From an uncultured Bacteroidales bacterium (lineage in GTDB: Bacteria > Bacteroidota > Bacteroidia > Bacteroidales > UBA932), in NCBI GenBank assembly GCA_944326245.1, contig CALVDF010000003.1, positions 1 through 64,000 on the forward strand: 64,000 nucleotides of DNA, written 5' to 3'. The translations under genes and the position numbers were made by a program. Below are positions 8,278 to 15,952 of this stretch, one piece after another. Positions within the stretch are counted from its first letter, which is position 1. Each line of letters starts with the position of its first letter. The notes under the pieces were generated by a model. It made no database searches. It saw only the letters and a program-made list of their open reading frames with translations, and was not told the DNA's origin.

Positions 8278-10463
8278 AGGATGAAATTGACTTTAATCAT
8301 GAAGTTGGTGCCCGGCATCGGGTAGCACTTGACCACCTCGTACTGCTGGTTGAGGATGTTGTTGACCAGGGCCGTGGCCTGCAGCTCCCACCCCTTGAAG
8401 AGGAAGGACTTGGTCAGGGATATGTCGTGGGTGTACCAGGGCTGGGCGTAGTTCTCGGGGATGTTGGCCGAGGATTCGTAGCGCTCGCCGGTGTAGATGA
8501 AGCTGTAGTTGAAGGACCAGCTGCTGTAGGCCGCGCCGAGGGTCACAGAGCAGCTGTGCAGGGGGATGTAGGCCACCTGTCCGCCGTACCATTCGGATGT
8601 CGGGTCGGTCAGGTCGCGGGCCCGCTGGAAGGTGTAGTTGACTCTGGGGGAAACGTCCACCGGTCCGAACCGGAAGTAGCCCTGGGCCGCCGCGTCCACT
8701 CCGAGTATCTCCACGTAGCCGAGGTTCATCATCGTCCAGCGGAACTGGTTGGAGGTGGGCATGGCTATGATCTTGTTGTCTATCTGGTTGAAATACACGT
8801 CGGCCTGTATGTCCAATCCGCGGAACCAGCCGCGGCTGCGTATCAGGTGCCAGGTGGCCCCGAAGTCGTACTGGACGGTCTCCTCCGGCTCCAGCCAGGA
8901 TGCACCGGTGAAGGTGTAGTAGAGGTCGTTGAAGGTGGGCATGCGGTAGTTCTTCTTGTAGAATGCCCTCAGCTCTAAGTCGATATCCCTGAAGGGCTTC
9001 CACGAGGCAATGACGGCGGGGGAGAGCTGGTGCCGGTCGTCCATCTCGGCGTCCGAGGCTCTCAGCACATCATGGATATAGGTGTAGAGGAGGGAGGCGG
9101 AGAGTTTCAGTCCTCCGAATTCGAAGGCGGTGGCGGCAGCTCCGTATCCGGCGTAGCGCAGGGGGTAGACGAAGTCCCGCAGGTCGGCGTCCAGGCTGTT
9201 CCACTGGAAGTCGGTGGCGAGGGACAATGTCCACCACCTGAAGGGTTTGAAACGGTGCGCGGCGGAGAGGTAGGCCTCCTGCTGGCGGTAGCGGTTGTCC
9301 ACGTACATGGCCGTCACGTCGAGACGGGGATCTGCGAGGTAGTGGAGGTAGTCGTAGGCGTACTTGCCGCTCAGCTGTAGGGAGTACCACGGGGTGAAAT
9401 CCTTCTTGAAAGAGCCCTGGGCGAAGAAATTGTCGTCCCATTGCCGGTCCTGGTGTACGAACTGGCCGCGTACCACAGCCCCCGGATAGCCCCGTTCCGA
9501 ATCATAGAAATAGACCTTCGCCCGCCAGTATCCGTCCTCGATGTCCCCGAACAGGGCCACTTCGGCGCGGGTCATCCTCACGTCTCCGTTCTGGCGTATG
9601 CCGGTGGTGTCGTAGCCGTCCTGCTTGGCATAGGTGAACTTGTACCGGCCTGTGGTATAGAGGAATTCGGTGCTGGCCGAGAGGGACAGGCGGTCCGATA
9701 TCTTATGCTCCCAGAGCACCGACGGGTTGACGGTCATGAACGAGCCGCCCTTGAGCCCGAAGTTCCAGTTGTTGCGCTTGCCGTCGGTGAAGCGGGGCTT
9801 CTTGGTCCGGAGGTAGACGGCGTTGGCGGAGGCGTAGTCCTTGGCGGACTGGAGGGTGGCGCTCTTCTGGCCGTTGTAGAGGGAGACCGACTCCATGTTG
9901 TCGAGGGAGAAACGGCCGAGGTCCACTATGCCGTTCTGGGCGTTGCCCAGCTCCACTCCGTCGTAGAATACCCCTACATGCTGGCTGCCGAGACTCCGGA
10001 CATTGATGCTCTTGAGTCCGCCGATGCCGCCGAAGTCCTTGATCTGTACTCCGGAGAAATATCTGATGGCATCGGCAATGGAATGGGTTCCCAATATGCG
10101 TAGCTTCTCGCCTGAAAGCATCTGTACCGGGGCCGCTTCCTGTGAAGTACGGGATGCCACGACCATTACTTCGTCCAGGCTGTAGGTAGTATCCGGTGCG
10201 GGGATGGTGTCAGAAGCGTTGCCGGTCCCATACGAGTTGCCGGTCCAGGATGTGTCGCTGGTATTAGAGCTGGTTTCGGTCAGTGTGTATCCGTTGATGG
10301 CGGTATCTGCATAATTCCAGGACATTGTGCAGTCATGGGCCAGAGTGGTCCCTGCATGGCACAATGCCAGCATTGCGGCGCATAGTGTCAATGCCTGCCG
10401 TGCGATGGATCGTGCCAAGGATCGTGCACTGGATGATGTCCTGTATTTTCCGTTTACTGCCAT
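8274..10463 (-). CDS. btuB: TonB-dependent corrinoid (vitamin B12) receptor BtuB
   Basis: 729-residue outer-membrane receptor with a long signal region (residues about 1-42). The likely TonB box is YSLDEVMVVASR near residue 92. The plug domain follows (LGTHSIADAIRYFSGVQIKDFGG, SINVRSLGSQHVGVFYDGVELG) and then a 22-strand-type barrel ending in a terminal aromatic strand (MIKVNFIL). Without an N-terminal carboxypeptidase-like domain it matches BtuB rather than SusC. The ligand is inferred from the cobalamin riboswitch in its 5' leader and the adjoining BtuG-like gene. It is the first gene of the operon. The segment between signal and TonB box is unusually long and Ser/Thr/Asn-rich. Confidence 0.88.
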   Translation of the reverse strand: MAVNGKYRTSSSARSLARSIARQALTLCAAMLALCHAGTTLAHDCTMSWNYADTAINGYTLTETSSNTSDTSWTGNSYGTGNASDTIPAPDTTYSLDEVMVVASRTSQEAAPVQMLSGEKLRILGTHSIADAIRYFSGVQIKDFGGIGGLKSINVRSLGSQHVGVFYDGVELGNAQNGIVDLGRFSLDNMESVSLYNGQKSATLQSAKDYASANAVYLRTKKPRFTDGKRNNWNFGLKGGSFMTVNPSVLWEHKISDRLSLSASTEFLYTTGRYKFTYAKQDGYDTTGIRQNGDVRMTRAEVALFGDIEDGYWRAKVYFYDSERGYPGAVVRGQFVHQDRQWDDNFFAQGSFKKDFTPWYSLQLSGKYAYDYLHYLADPRLDVTAMYVDNRYRQQEAYLSAAHRFKPFRWWTLSLATDFQWNSLDADLRDFVYPLRYAGYGAAATAFEFGGLKLSASLLYTYIHDVLRASDAEMDDRHQLSPAVIASWKPFRDIDLELRAFYKKNYRMPTFNDLYYTFTGASWLEPEETVQYDFGATWHLIRSRGWFRGLDIQADVYFNQIDNKIIAMPTSNQFRWTMMNLGYVEILGVDAAAQGYFRFGPVDVSPRVNYTFQRARDLTDPTSEWYGGQVAYIPLHSCSVTLGAAYSSWSFNYSFIYTGERYESSANIPENYAQPWYTHDISLTKSFLFKGWELQATALVNNILNQQYEVVKCYPMPGTNFMIKVNFIL

Positions 10464-10472
10464 CTTGTTTTC

Positions 10473-10508
10473 CGTATGTATATACCGGTTCGTATGTATA
10501 TACTGGCA
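10473..10508. repeat. 18-bp direct repeat in the btuB leader
   Basis: CGTATGTATATACCGG (10473-10488) is repeated as CGTATGTATATACTGG (10491-10506), an 18-bp period with one mismatch. It lies between the riboswitch core and the btuB start codon, where an expression platform or translation control element would be expected. Confidence 0.6.
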
Positions 10509-10582
10509 GCAGCTTTGGGCAGATGAGCCTTGAAGACCTTCAGAGTCCGGAGCCTAAACACCCGTAGGCCGCTGATCCGTAT

Positions 10583-10800
10583 TGCAAGGCAGGTCTTCTG
10601 ACTTGTTCCGTTCCGGACGCCTTCCCGAGATGGCGGAGACGGTCAATCTTCCGCGGTCTCAGTGGCAAAAGTGCCGGATAATGAAGGGACTGGCCCTTCG
10701 GAACTTACAGCAGCGGGAACTGTCCGGGAATCTCACCCGGTTCCCTTTTAATCCTGAAGGCCTGTGCCGTAATGGCGCAGCCTTATTAGGAACCATTGCA
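10583..10800 (-). promoter_or_regulatory. cobalamin riboswitch controlling the btu operon
   Basis: On the minus strand the leader carries the AdoCbl-class hallmarks in order: GGGAACCGGGTGAGATTCCC, CCGCTGCTGTAAG, a GCCACTG element and the 3' B12 box GTCAGAAGACCTGCC (plus strand 10588-10602). The core sits directly after a promoter at 10805-10836 and about 120 nt before the btuB ATG. The expected effect is reduced btu operon expression when cobalamin is bound. Whether it acts on transcription or on translation cannot be told from sequence alone. Confidence 0.93.
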
Positions 10801-10804
10801 GCCG

Positions 10805-10836
10805 CAAATGTAGAGATAAATTTCAAATTTCCCAAA
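10805..10836 (-). promoter_or_regulatory. promoter of the btu operon
   Basis: On the minus strand, TTTG (10836-10833), 20 nt, then TACATTTG (10812-10805): an exact match to the Bacteroidota -33/-7 promoter. Transcription would begin at about 10800, exactly at the 5' side of the cobalamin riboswitch. Confidence 0.8.
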
Positions 10837-10885
10837 CAATGCTGCTGCGCAGGCCTCTTGCGGAACTTGTTATATCAAGACTACG

Positions 10886-11172
10886 CAACCTAACATGCGG
10901 ATATTTTGGTAATATATTGTATATCAGCTAATATGTTTTTTTGAGCAATGTTAGGATGGGGGCGTTCCGGCCGTTTTGAGGCGGTTCGGGTGCATCCTAA
11001 CATTGCGTGTGTTTTTCAAGTTGCTGGTTCTTAGTTGTTTGGGCGAAAGGGGCGATGTTAGGATGGGGGCGTTCTGGCCGTTTGGAGGCGGTTAGGGGGC
11101 ATCCTAACATTGTGCGGATTTTACAAGTTGCTGGTTCTTAGTTGCTTAGTCGGAGGTGCCGATGTTAGGATG
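10886..11172. repeat. REP-like arm array, RAYT downstream side (three units)
   Basis: Arms CATCCTAACAT (R) and its complement ATGTTAGGATG (L) alternate. R lies at 10886 (one mismatch), 10993 and 11100; L lies at 10948, 11055 and 11162. Every R-to-L interval is exactly 51 nt (73-bp units) and both L-to-R intervals are 34 nt, giving a 107-bp period. Units 2 and 3 are also similar inside (caagttgctggttcttagtt), while unit 1 keeps only the arms and the length. The L-to-R interiors are G-rich. This is the pattern expected of REP/BIME elements served by the neighbouring RAYT. Apart from this array, 10837-11455 contains no gene. Confidence 0.8.
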
Positions 11173-11455
11173 GTGTATGTTGCGGGTTGCTATCGCCTGT
11201 TTCGCCGGTTGCAGTTGCCCACCGTGCTGAGTTGTCGTCAGTTGGCTGGCGTCCGTTGCCGGTTGACTACTATCAGCCGTCCGTTGCCGGCCGTCTACTG
11301 TCGGTCGCTCGTTGTCGGTTGTCTGCTGTCCGCTGCCGCGTGCTGTGGTCCGCAGACCCGTTTTCTGCTGCAGGCCGTCTGCTGTTGGCTGTCGGCTATC
11401 GGTTGCTGGTGCCTGTTACCTGCTGTACGTTGCCAGTGCGGGGTGCCCGTTGCTG
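11173..11455. repeat. decayed low-complexity repeat tract
   Basis: About 280 bp made of short degenerate words on the plus strand (gttgccggttg, tgtcggttg, gtctgctgtc, ggttgcta) with no credible gene. It directly follows the last L arm and runs to the end of the RAYT gene. It resembles an old short tandem repeat that has diverged. Confidence 0.5.
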
Positions 11456-12529
11456 TCAAGAGCCGCCGAGACATCTCATGGCCTGTTCCGTGCTTATGTG
11501 GAAACGGTCTTTAAGCGTTTGTGCGATCTGTTTTTTCTGCTCGTTTCCTATATGTATATATGAAGGTATTGTCAATCGCGGCAACAGTTCCCTGTCTATG
11601 TACCGGCATAGTTCCAGGTCGGTCATGTGTATTCTGAAAGAACCGTTCTCATAGGCCCGCATTTCCTTTTGGAGATGTGAACAAGTGGGTTCCGCGGTTT
11701 CAAGGGAGACTATCCCGTCCGTGATTTTGGCATTTGCCTGTTCCCGCTCCCAGTCTTCAGTGTTCCATCTGTTCATGGAGTGGATGAAGTTTCTGGATGT
11801 CCTGAAGAGGTATTCGACCATACCTGCATTGACCAAGTACTCCAGTTCTATTCTGCCGGTACTGTCAGTCGGCAGCCTCAGTGCTTTCCTGCCGTCACGG
11901 CTGATGCAGTATTCTTCCGGCTGACCGTCCATTGTCTGCCTCCCGGACATCGCCCCTTTACAGGCGGTTGAGTGTCTGCCGGACATTGATTCCGTGCAGC
12001 GCCTGTTTGCTCCATCATTGCCTCCCTTATTGTCTCGATGGTCCATGTGTTGGCAATGGCCCATGTGGGTTTCCCTTGTGCCCTTTGTGCCGGATGGGGA
12101 CAGTGCATCGGGGAAGTATGCGCTGATGGAAGAAAACGGGTATTGGAAAGGGGTTTCGCAGATGCCGTGATGCATGGGGTTGCGCAGGATGTAACTGATC
12201 ATGACCCTTTGTCTCAGATACCCGCGGACTACCTGGCAGTAGCTGTATGTCATCAGCGGTCCGGTCCTGCCGTATTTTCTGTTGAAATATCTCGTGTATC
12301 CTGACTTTATACGGAGAATGAGTCCGGCCGTGTCAGTGCATGAGACTGCAATGTGCGCATGGTTGGACATTACCGCATATGCAAGGACTGAAACATTGCT
12401 CTTCCGTGCAGATGCACCGATCTGGTTCTCGAGAAAAATGTAGTTATGCCGGTCCCGGCAGATCACTTCCGTCTTTGAAGAAAGTACAATATGAAATAAA
12501 CTTTCGCCCGCCTTTTCCATACCCTTCAT
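11456..12529 (-). CDS. REP-associated tyrosine transposase (RAYT), Y1 HUH family
   Basis: 357-residue protein. Residues about 10-160 form a Y1_Tnp (IS200-like) domain: the HUH metal motif is in AYAVMSNHAHIAV and the candidate catalytic Tyr is in MISYILRNPMHHG, the RAYT counterpart of YIHLNPVRAG. RAYTs nick and join single-stranded DNA at REP hairpins and are thought to spread them. The protein is longer than simple RAYTs. A Lys/Arg/Ser-rich linker (about 165-215) leads to a C-terminal helical region (about 215-357) with an apparent HTH near the end (QKKQIAQTLKDRFHISTEQAM). It is flanked on both sides by 11-bp arms (L at 11162, R at 12659) belonging to the local arrays. ATG 12520 is an alternative start. 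Confidence 0.85.
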   Translation of the reverse strand: MKGMEKAGESLFHIVLSSKTEVICRDRHNYIFLENQIGASARKSNVSVLAYAVMSNHAHIAVSCTDTAGLILRIKSGYTRYFNRKYGRTGPLMTYSYCQVVRGYLRQRVMISYILRNPMHHGICETPFQYPFSSISAYFPDALSPSGTKGTRETHMGHCQHMDHRDNKGGNDGANRRCTESMSGRHSTACKGAMSGRQTMDGQPEEYCISRDGRKALRLPTDSTGRIELEYLVNAGMVEYLFRTSRNFIHSMNRWNTEDWEREQANAKITDGIVSLETAEPTCSHLQKEMRAYENGSFRIHMTDLELCRYIDRELLPRLTIPSYIHIGNEQKKQIAQTLKDRFHISTEQAMRCLGGS

Positions 12530-12537
12530 GTTTATTC

Positions 12538-12575
12538 GTTACTGCAAAGTTATGTGTTGTTACTGCAAAGTTGTG
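12538..12575. repeat. 21-bp-period direct repeat upstream of the RAYT
   Basis: GTTACTGCAAAGTTATG (12538-12554) recurs as GTTACTGCAAAGTTGTG (12559-12575), 16 of 17 identical. It lies 9 bp before the RAYT start codon, so it may be its promoter or operator region. On the RAYT strand the second unit contains CAACTTTGCAGTAAC. Confidence 0.55.
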
Positions 12576-12658
12576 AAGATTCCGGCAATAAAACAATAGG
12601 GAGGCGGGACCGTGGAGGGTAATCGGGACGGATTTCAGTGATTTTCAGTGATGCTTGG

Positions 12659-12851
12659 CATCCTAACATTTTGATGATTTTGGTAAAATGTATGATTATG
12701 AGCGTATTAGACGGTGGTTCAAAGGCCCGGATCCATGTTAGGATTGGCCAAAACAGGCAAAAAACAGCTGTTTCGCATCATCCTAACATGAATCCGAAAA
12801 TGTAAATGTCGGTTTTTCAGATATTTGCGCGAAGAGTTCAATGTTAGGATG
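12659..12851. repeat. REP-like arm array, RAYT upstream side (two units)
   Basis: R arms CATCCTAACAT at 12659 and 12779; L arms at 12735 (ATGTTAGGATT, one mismatch) and 12841 (exact). The second R-to-L interval is again exactly 51 nt. The first is 65 nt. The L-to-R interval is 33 nt. Interiors differ from those on the other side of the RAYT, so arms and spacing are conserved while the inside is not. Together with 12852-13133 this is a gene-free stretch. Confidence 0.78.
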
Positions 12852-12861
12852 CTGGTTTTGT

Positions 12862-12978
12862 CCAGGTTCGCCCAGGTTCGCCCAGGTTCGCCCAGGTTCG
12901 CCCAGGTTCGCCCGGTTCGTTCGGTTCGTCTAGGTTCGCCCAGGTTCGTTCGGTTCGTCCAAGTTCGTCCGGTTTGTC
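12862..12978. repeat. 10-bp minisatellite CCAGGTTCGC
   Basis: Five perfect tandem copies of CCAGGTTCGC occupy 12862-12911. Diverged copies (cggttcgttc, taggttcgcc, aagttcgtcc) continue to about 12978. The tract starts 10 bp after the last L arm. The region beyond (12979-13133) is also low complexity, with four ATGCGTG-like words. No gene is supported here. Confidence 0.8.
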
Positions 12979-13133
12979 CAGGGCCTGTCAGAGTTCAGCC
13001 GCTTTTCCTTAGTATGTGTACATGTGAGTGAGTGTGTCCATGGATGCGTGCCCCGAGATGCGTGCCTTGGATGCGTGTGGGACTTGTCGGGGTTGAGGGC
13101 GCTGAGGGTGCCGAGGGTGTGTGCGGATGCGTA

Positions 13134-13174
13134 AATAAAATGCCGGGGCAATCCGTCATTGGACTGTCCCGGCA
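13134..13174 (-). terminator. intrinsic terminator of gpmI
   Basis: ATGCCGGG (13140-13147) pairs with CCCGGCAT (13167-13174), with extra pairing inside (aTCC/GGA). On the minus strand the stem is followed by TTATTTAC. It lies 32 bp past the gpmI stop codon. Confidence 0.7.
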
Positions 13175-13205
13175 TCTGTTGTCGGTCGAATGATGCTCCG
13201 GCTCT

Positions 13206-14750
13206 TTAGAACAGCGGCTCGCCGGTCATGTCGGCGGGGGCGGGGATGCCCATGAGCTTGAGCATGGTCGGTGCAATGTCCGCCAGCCGGCCGTTGTGCA
13301 GGGCCTTTACGTCGTCGTCCACGGCGATGAAGGGCACTACGTTGAGTGAGTGTGCGGTGTTGGGCGTGCCGTCATCGTTGACTGCATGGTCGGCATTGCC
13401 GTGGTCGGCCGTAATCAGTACGGAGTATCCGTTGGCGCGGGCTGCGTCGACTACCTTGGCCACGCATTCGTCCACTGTCTTTACGGCTTTGCGGATGGCA
13501 TCGTAGACACCGGTGTGGCCTACCATGTCTCCGTTGGCGAAGTTGAGGATGACCATGTCGTATACGCCCTTGTTCAGTTCTGCGATCAATGCCTCGGTCA
13601 CTTCAGGGGCAGACATCTCAGGCTTGAGGTCGTATGTGGCGACCTTGGGAGAGTTGATGAGGATGCGGGACTCGCCTTCGAAAGGCTCCTCGCGTCCGCC
13701 TGAGAAGAAGAATGTGACGTGGGCGTATTTTTCCGTCTCGGCTATGCGCAGCTGCTTGCGTCCTGCCTTGGAAACCACTTCTCCGATGGTGTCGGGCACG
13801 TTTTCCTTGTCGAAGAGGATATGGAGTCCGGTGAACTTGTCATCGTAGGGGGTAAGGCAGCAGTAGTAGAGAGGAATGGTCTTCATTCCCTGCTCGGGCA
13901 TATCCTGCTGGGTAAGTACCGAGGTGATCTCGCGGGCGCGGTCGTTGCGGAAGTTGTAGAAGATCACTGCATCGCCTTCGCTCACCTTGCCGAGCGGTCT
14001 GCCGGAGGCATCCACTATGCAGCGGGGCTTTACGAACTCGTCGGTCACTCCCTCGTCGTAGGAACTCTGGATGGCAGCCACAGGGTCTGTGAATTTTTCG
14101 CCTTCTCCGTTGACAATAAGGTCATAGGCGAGCTTGATGCGCTCCCATCTCTTGTCGCGGTCCATGGCGTAGTAGCGCCCTACGATGGTGGCGATTACGG
14201 GACCCTGTGAAGGATCGGGATACTGTGCACGCAGTGCTTCGCACTTTGCGTTGAGCTCTTCTATGAAGCCTTTTCCGCTCTTGGGGTCGCAGTCGCGTCC
14301 GTCCATGAAGCAGTGGATGTATACTTTGGGAAGTCTGTACTGTGCAGCTACTTCCAGGAATTCATACAGATGGTTGAGGGAGCTGTGTACTCCGCCGTGG
14401 GAGCACAGTCCGAAGAAGTGCAGGGCCTTGCCGCTGGAGGCGACATAGTCGTAAGCAGCTTTGATCTCCTTGTTTTCAAGGAGTTTGTGCTGGGCACATG
14501 CCATGTTGATCTTTACCAGGTCCTGATAGACGATGCGGCCTGCGCCGATGTTGAGGTGTCCTACCTCCGAGTTGCCCATCTGGCCGGCGGGCAGGCCGAC
14601 ATCCTCACCGCAGGCTTTGAGGAATGATACCTGGTATTTGGCCCTGAGTTTGTCCAGATTGGGGGTTCCTTGCGTGTAGATGGCGTTGGAGTGGTCATGT
14701 TTGCCTTCTCCCCAGCCGTCAAGGATCATAAGTAGTACTTTCTTGTCCAT
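13206..14750 (-). CDS. gpmI: cofactor-independent phosphoglycerate mutase
   Basis: 514-residue cytosolic enzyme interconverting 3- and 2-phosphoglycerate in glycolysis and gluconeogenesis, using two metal ions (usually Mn). The alkaline-phosphatase-like fold shows [13 protein letters not shown] at the start, the phosphoserine motif [14 protein letters not shown] at about 62, [14 protein letters not shown], and the metal-binding [11 protein letters not shown] near 445. Length is typical of the family. The gene is transcribed alone from TACTTTTG at 14785-14792 and ends at the hairpin at 13134-13174. Confidence 0.97.
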   Translation of the reverse strand: MDKKVLLMILDGWGEGKHDHSNAIYTQGTPNLDKLRAKYQVSFLKACGEDVGLPAGQMGNSEVGHLNIGAGRIVYQDLVKINMACAQHKLLENKEIKAAYDYVASSGKALHFFGLCSHGGVHSSLNHLYEFLEVAAQYRLPKVYIHCFMDGRDCDPKSGKGFIEELNAKCEALRAQYPDPSQGPVIATIVGRYYAMDRDKRWERIKLAYDLIVNGEGEKFTDPVAAIQSSYDEGVTDEFVKPRCIVDASGRPLGKVSEGDAVIFYNFRNDRAREITSVLTQQDMPEQGMKTIPLYYCCLTPYDDKFTGLHILFDKENVPDTIGEVVSKAGRKQLRIAETEKYAHVTFFFSGGREEPFEGESRILINSPKVATYDLKPEMSAPEVTEALIAELNKGVYDMVILNFANGDMVGHTGVYDAIRKAVKTVDECVAKVVDAARANGYSVLITADHGNADHAVNDDGTPNTAHSLNVVPFIAVDDDVKALHNGRLADIAPTMLKLMGIPAPADMTGEPLF

Positions 14751-14784
14751 AATCCTAATTCCTTTTGCTATTCTTTTTAGGGCG

Positions 14785-14792
14785 CAAAAGTA
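14785..14792 (-). promoter_or_regulatory. -7 box of gpmI
   Basis: TACTTTTG on the minus strand (plus CAAAAGTA) matches TAnnTTTG and lies 35 bp before the gpmI ATG. No clear -33 TTTG is visible at the normal spacing. Confidence 0.5.
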
Positions 14793-14807
14793 GGAAAAAA
14801 TCGGATT

Positions 14808-15893
14808 TTATTGAATTTTCCTTAGTACCAATTTGTAGTGATCCTCCGTCTTTTCCGGAATGACTTTTGAAATCAGCCACCCGTTGCGGCAGTCGGAGAG
14901 AATGCCCATGTTCTCAGACGTGCTCTTGTAGATGGTGCGGGAGTTTCTGTCAGCAAGGAAATATACGGATTCCCCGTATTCCATAAGTTGGCCTATTACA
15001 AGGCTGTCAGTGAGAAGCAGAATCTGGCTGAGGTACACATGCCCTTTCATGATCTCAATGTATAGCATGTCATCATCTCCGAGGCCGGCTATGTCATCGT
15101 ATGTAAGGGCGTCATGGCCGAGGTCGAGCCGGTAGTGGCGGGTGATGCTCCCGGAACCGGCGTCAATCAGATACACGTCCGGGTCGATAGGGTGGTTGTG
15201 GAGGTATCCGTCCGATGTGGGACAAAGGCTGCCATTTCCGAATCCGTAGACCGGATGGGGACCGTGGCTGTAACGGAGCAGCTCCCTGCGGCCGTCTTTG
15301 CGGAACATCGTGTCTGTTACGGCGATATCTATCAGAGTGGAGTCCCATTGCGAAACATTGACAAGCACTTTTCCGTTTTCGAGAAATTCCATGTTGTCAA
15401 TGTCGTACGGCATCGGATAGGTGTCGGTGTACTCGAGGCTGCTGCTGTAGTGGAGCATGTTGTCCATGCCTGCGTCATTGATCCACAGGCTTCCGTCCGG
15501 AGCCACCGCGAAATCGGATATCACGAAATACTCTCCAGGTCCGCGTCCCTGCCTGCCGATTTTCTGCATCAGCCTTCCGTCGCTGTCGAAAGCGAGCATC
15601 TGCCATTTCCTCGGTCCTTGGTTGTCAAGCACGTATATGCGGTCTGCCGTGAATTTTACCCGTTCAGGGTATACCGGGACAGTCAGGTCTTCTCCTGCCG
15701 AAAGTTCTATTACTCTGATTTCCTGTGCCATGCTGTCCAGCATTCTGTCCGTCAGCATTCCCCCGTCCTCATACCCGGACAGGTCGACAATCTCAATACC
15801 GTTGTCTTTCCCTCCGCATCCGCTGAGAAAAAGCATGCCTGCGGTGAGGAAGATGGCCGCGGCTGTCTTCAATAAACTGTCATGATGTCTCAT
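14808..15893 (-). CDS. 6-bladed beta-propeller lipoprotein
   Basis: 361-residue lipoprotein: signal peptide with lipobox (LFLSGC, Cys about 26), then a 6-bladed beta-propeller of the type common in Bacteroidota (BF3164/DUF4934-like). The family signature GRQGRGPGEYF is at about 115, with further blade cores VAPDGSLWINDAG and DDMLYIEIMKG. Members usually lie in the envelope and are often encoded next to small exported peptides or transporters, but here the neighbours are gpmI and rnr. Function is unknown. It is transcribed from TATATTTG at 15913-15920, which abuts the rnr promoter. Confidence 0.8.
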   Translation of the reverse strand: MRHHDSLLKTAAAIFLTAGMLFLSGCGGKDNGIEIVDLSGYEDGGMLTDRMLDSMAQEIRVIELSAGEDLTVPVYPERVKFTADRIYVLDNQGPRKWQMLAFDSDGRLMQKIGRQGRGPGEYFVISDFAVAPDGSLWINDAGMDNMLHYSSSLEYTDTYPMPYDIDNMEFLENGKVLVNVSQWDSTLIDIAVTDTMFRKDGRRELLRYSHGPHPVYGFGNGSLCPTSDGYLHNHPIDPDVYLIDAGSGSITRHYRLDLGHDALTYDDIAGLGDDDMLYIEIMKGHVYLSQILLLTDSLVIGQLMEYGESVYFLADRNSRTIYKSTSENMGILSDCRNGWLISKVIPEKTEDHYKLVLRKIQ

Positions 15894-15898
15894 AGGCG

Positions 15899-15929
15899 TT
15901 TGTATTTCTGTTCAAATATAGTAAATTTG
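15899..15929. promoter_or_regulatory. back-to-back promoters of rnr (+) and the propeller lipoprotein gene (-)
   Basis: For rnr, TTTG at 15899-15902, 19 nt, then TAAATTTG at 15922-15929. For the minus-strand gene, TATATTTG (plus CAAATATA, 15913-15920). The two -7 boxes are one base apart, so the two transcription starts probably interfere with each other. Confidence 0.62.
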
Positions 15930-15952
15930 TCGCTGATAACAGAATAGCGTAT

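Noticed and set aside
7141-8325. 394-codon open frame on the plus strand
   Set aside because: Mirror of the btuG-like gene in a GC-rich region; the composition is that of an antisense frame and no start signal precedes it.
10325-10567. Short plus-strand frames over the btuB start and leader
   Set aside because: They are antisense to the signal peptide region and leader of btuB and have no promoter.
11110-11654. Cys-rich small open frames upstream of the RAYT 3' end
   Set aside because: Translations such as repeated CR/CL/AVxC words come from low-complexity DNA in all frames. There is no start signal and no codon bias.
10886-12851. CRISPR array
   Set aside because: Arms are only 11 bp and alternate in orientation, spacers are of two fixed lengths, and no cas gene is near. 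The RAYT gene explains the repeats better.
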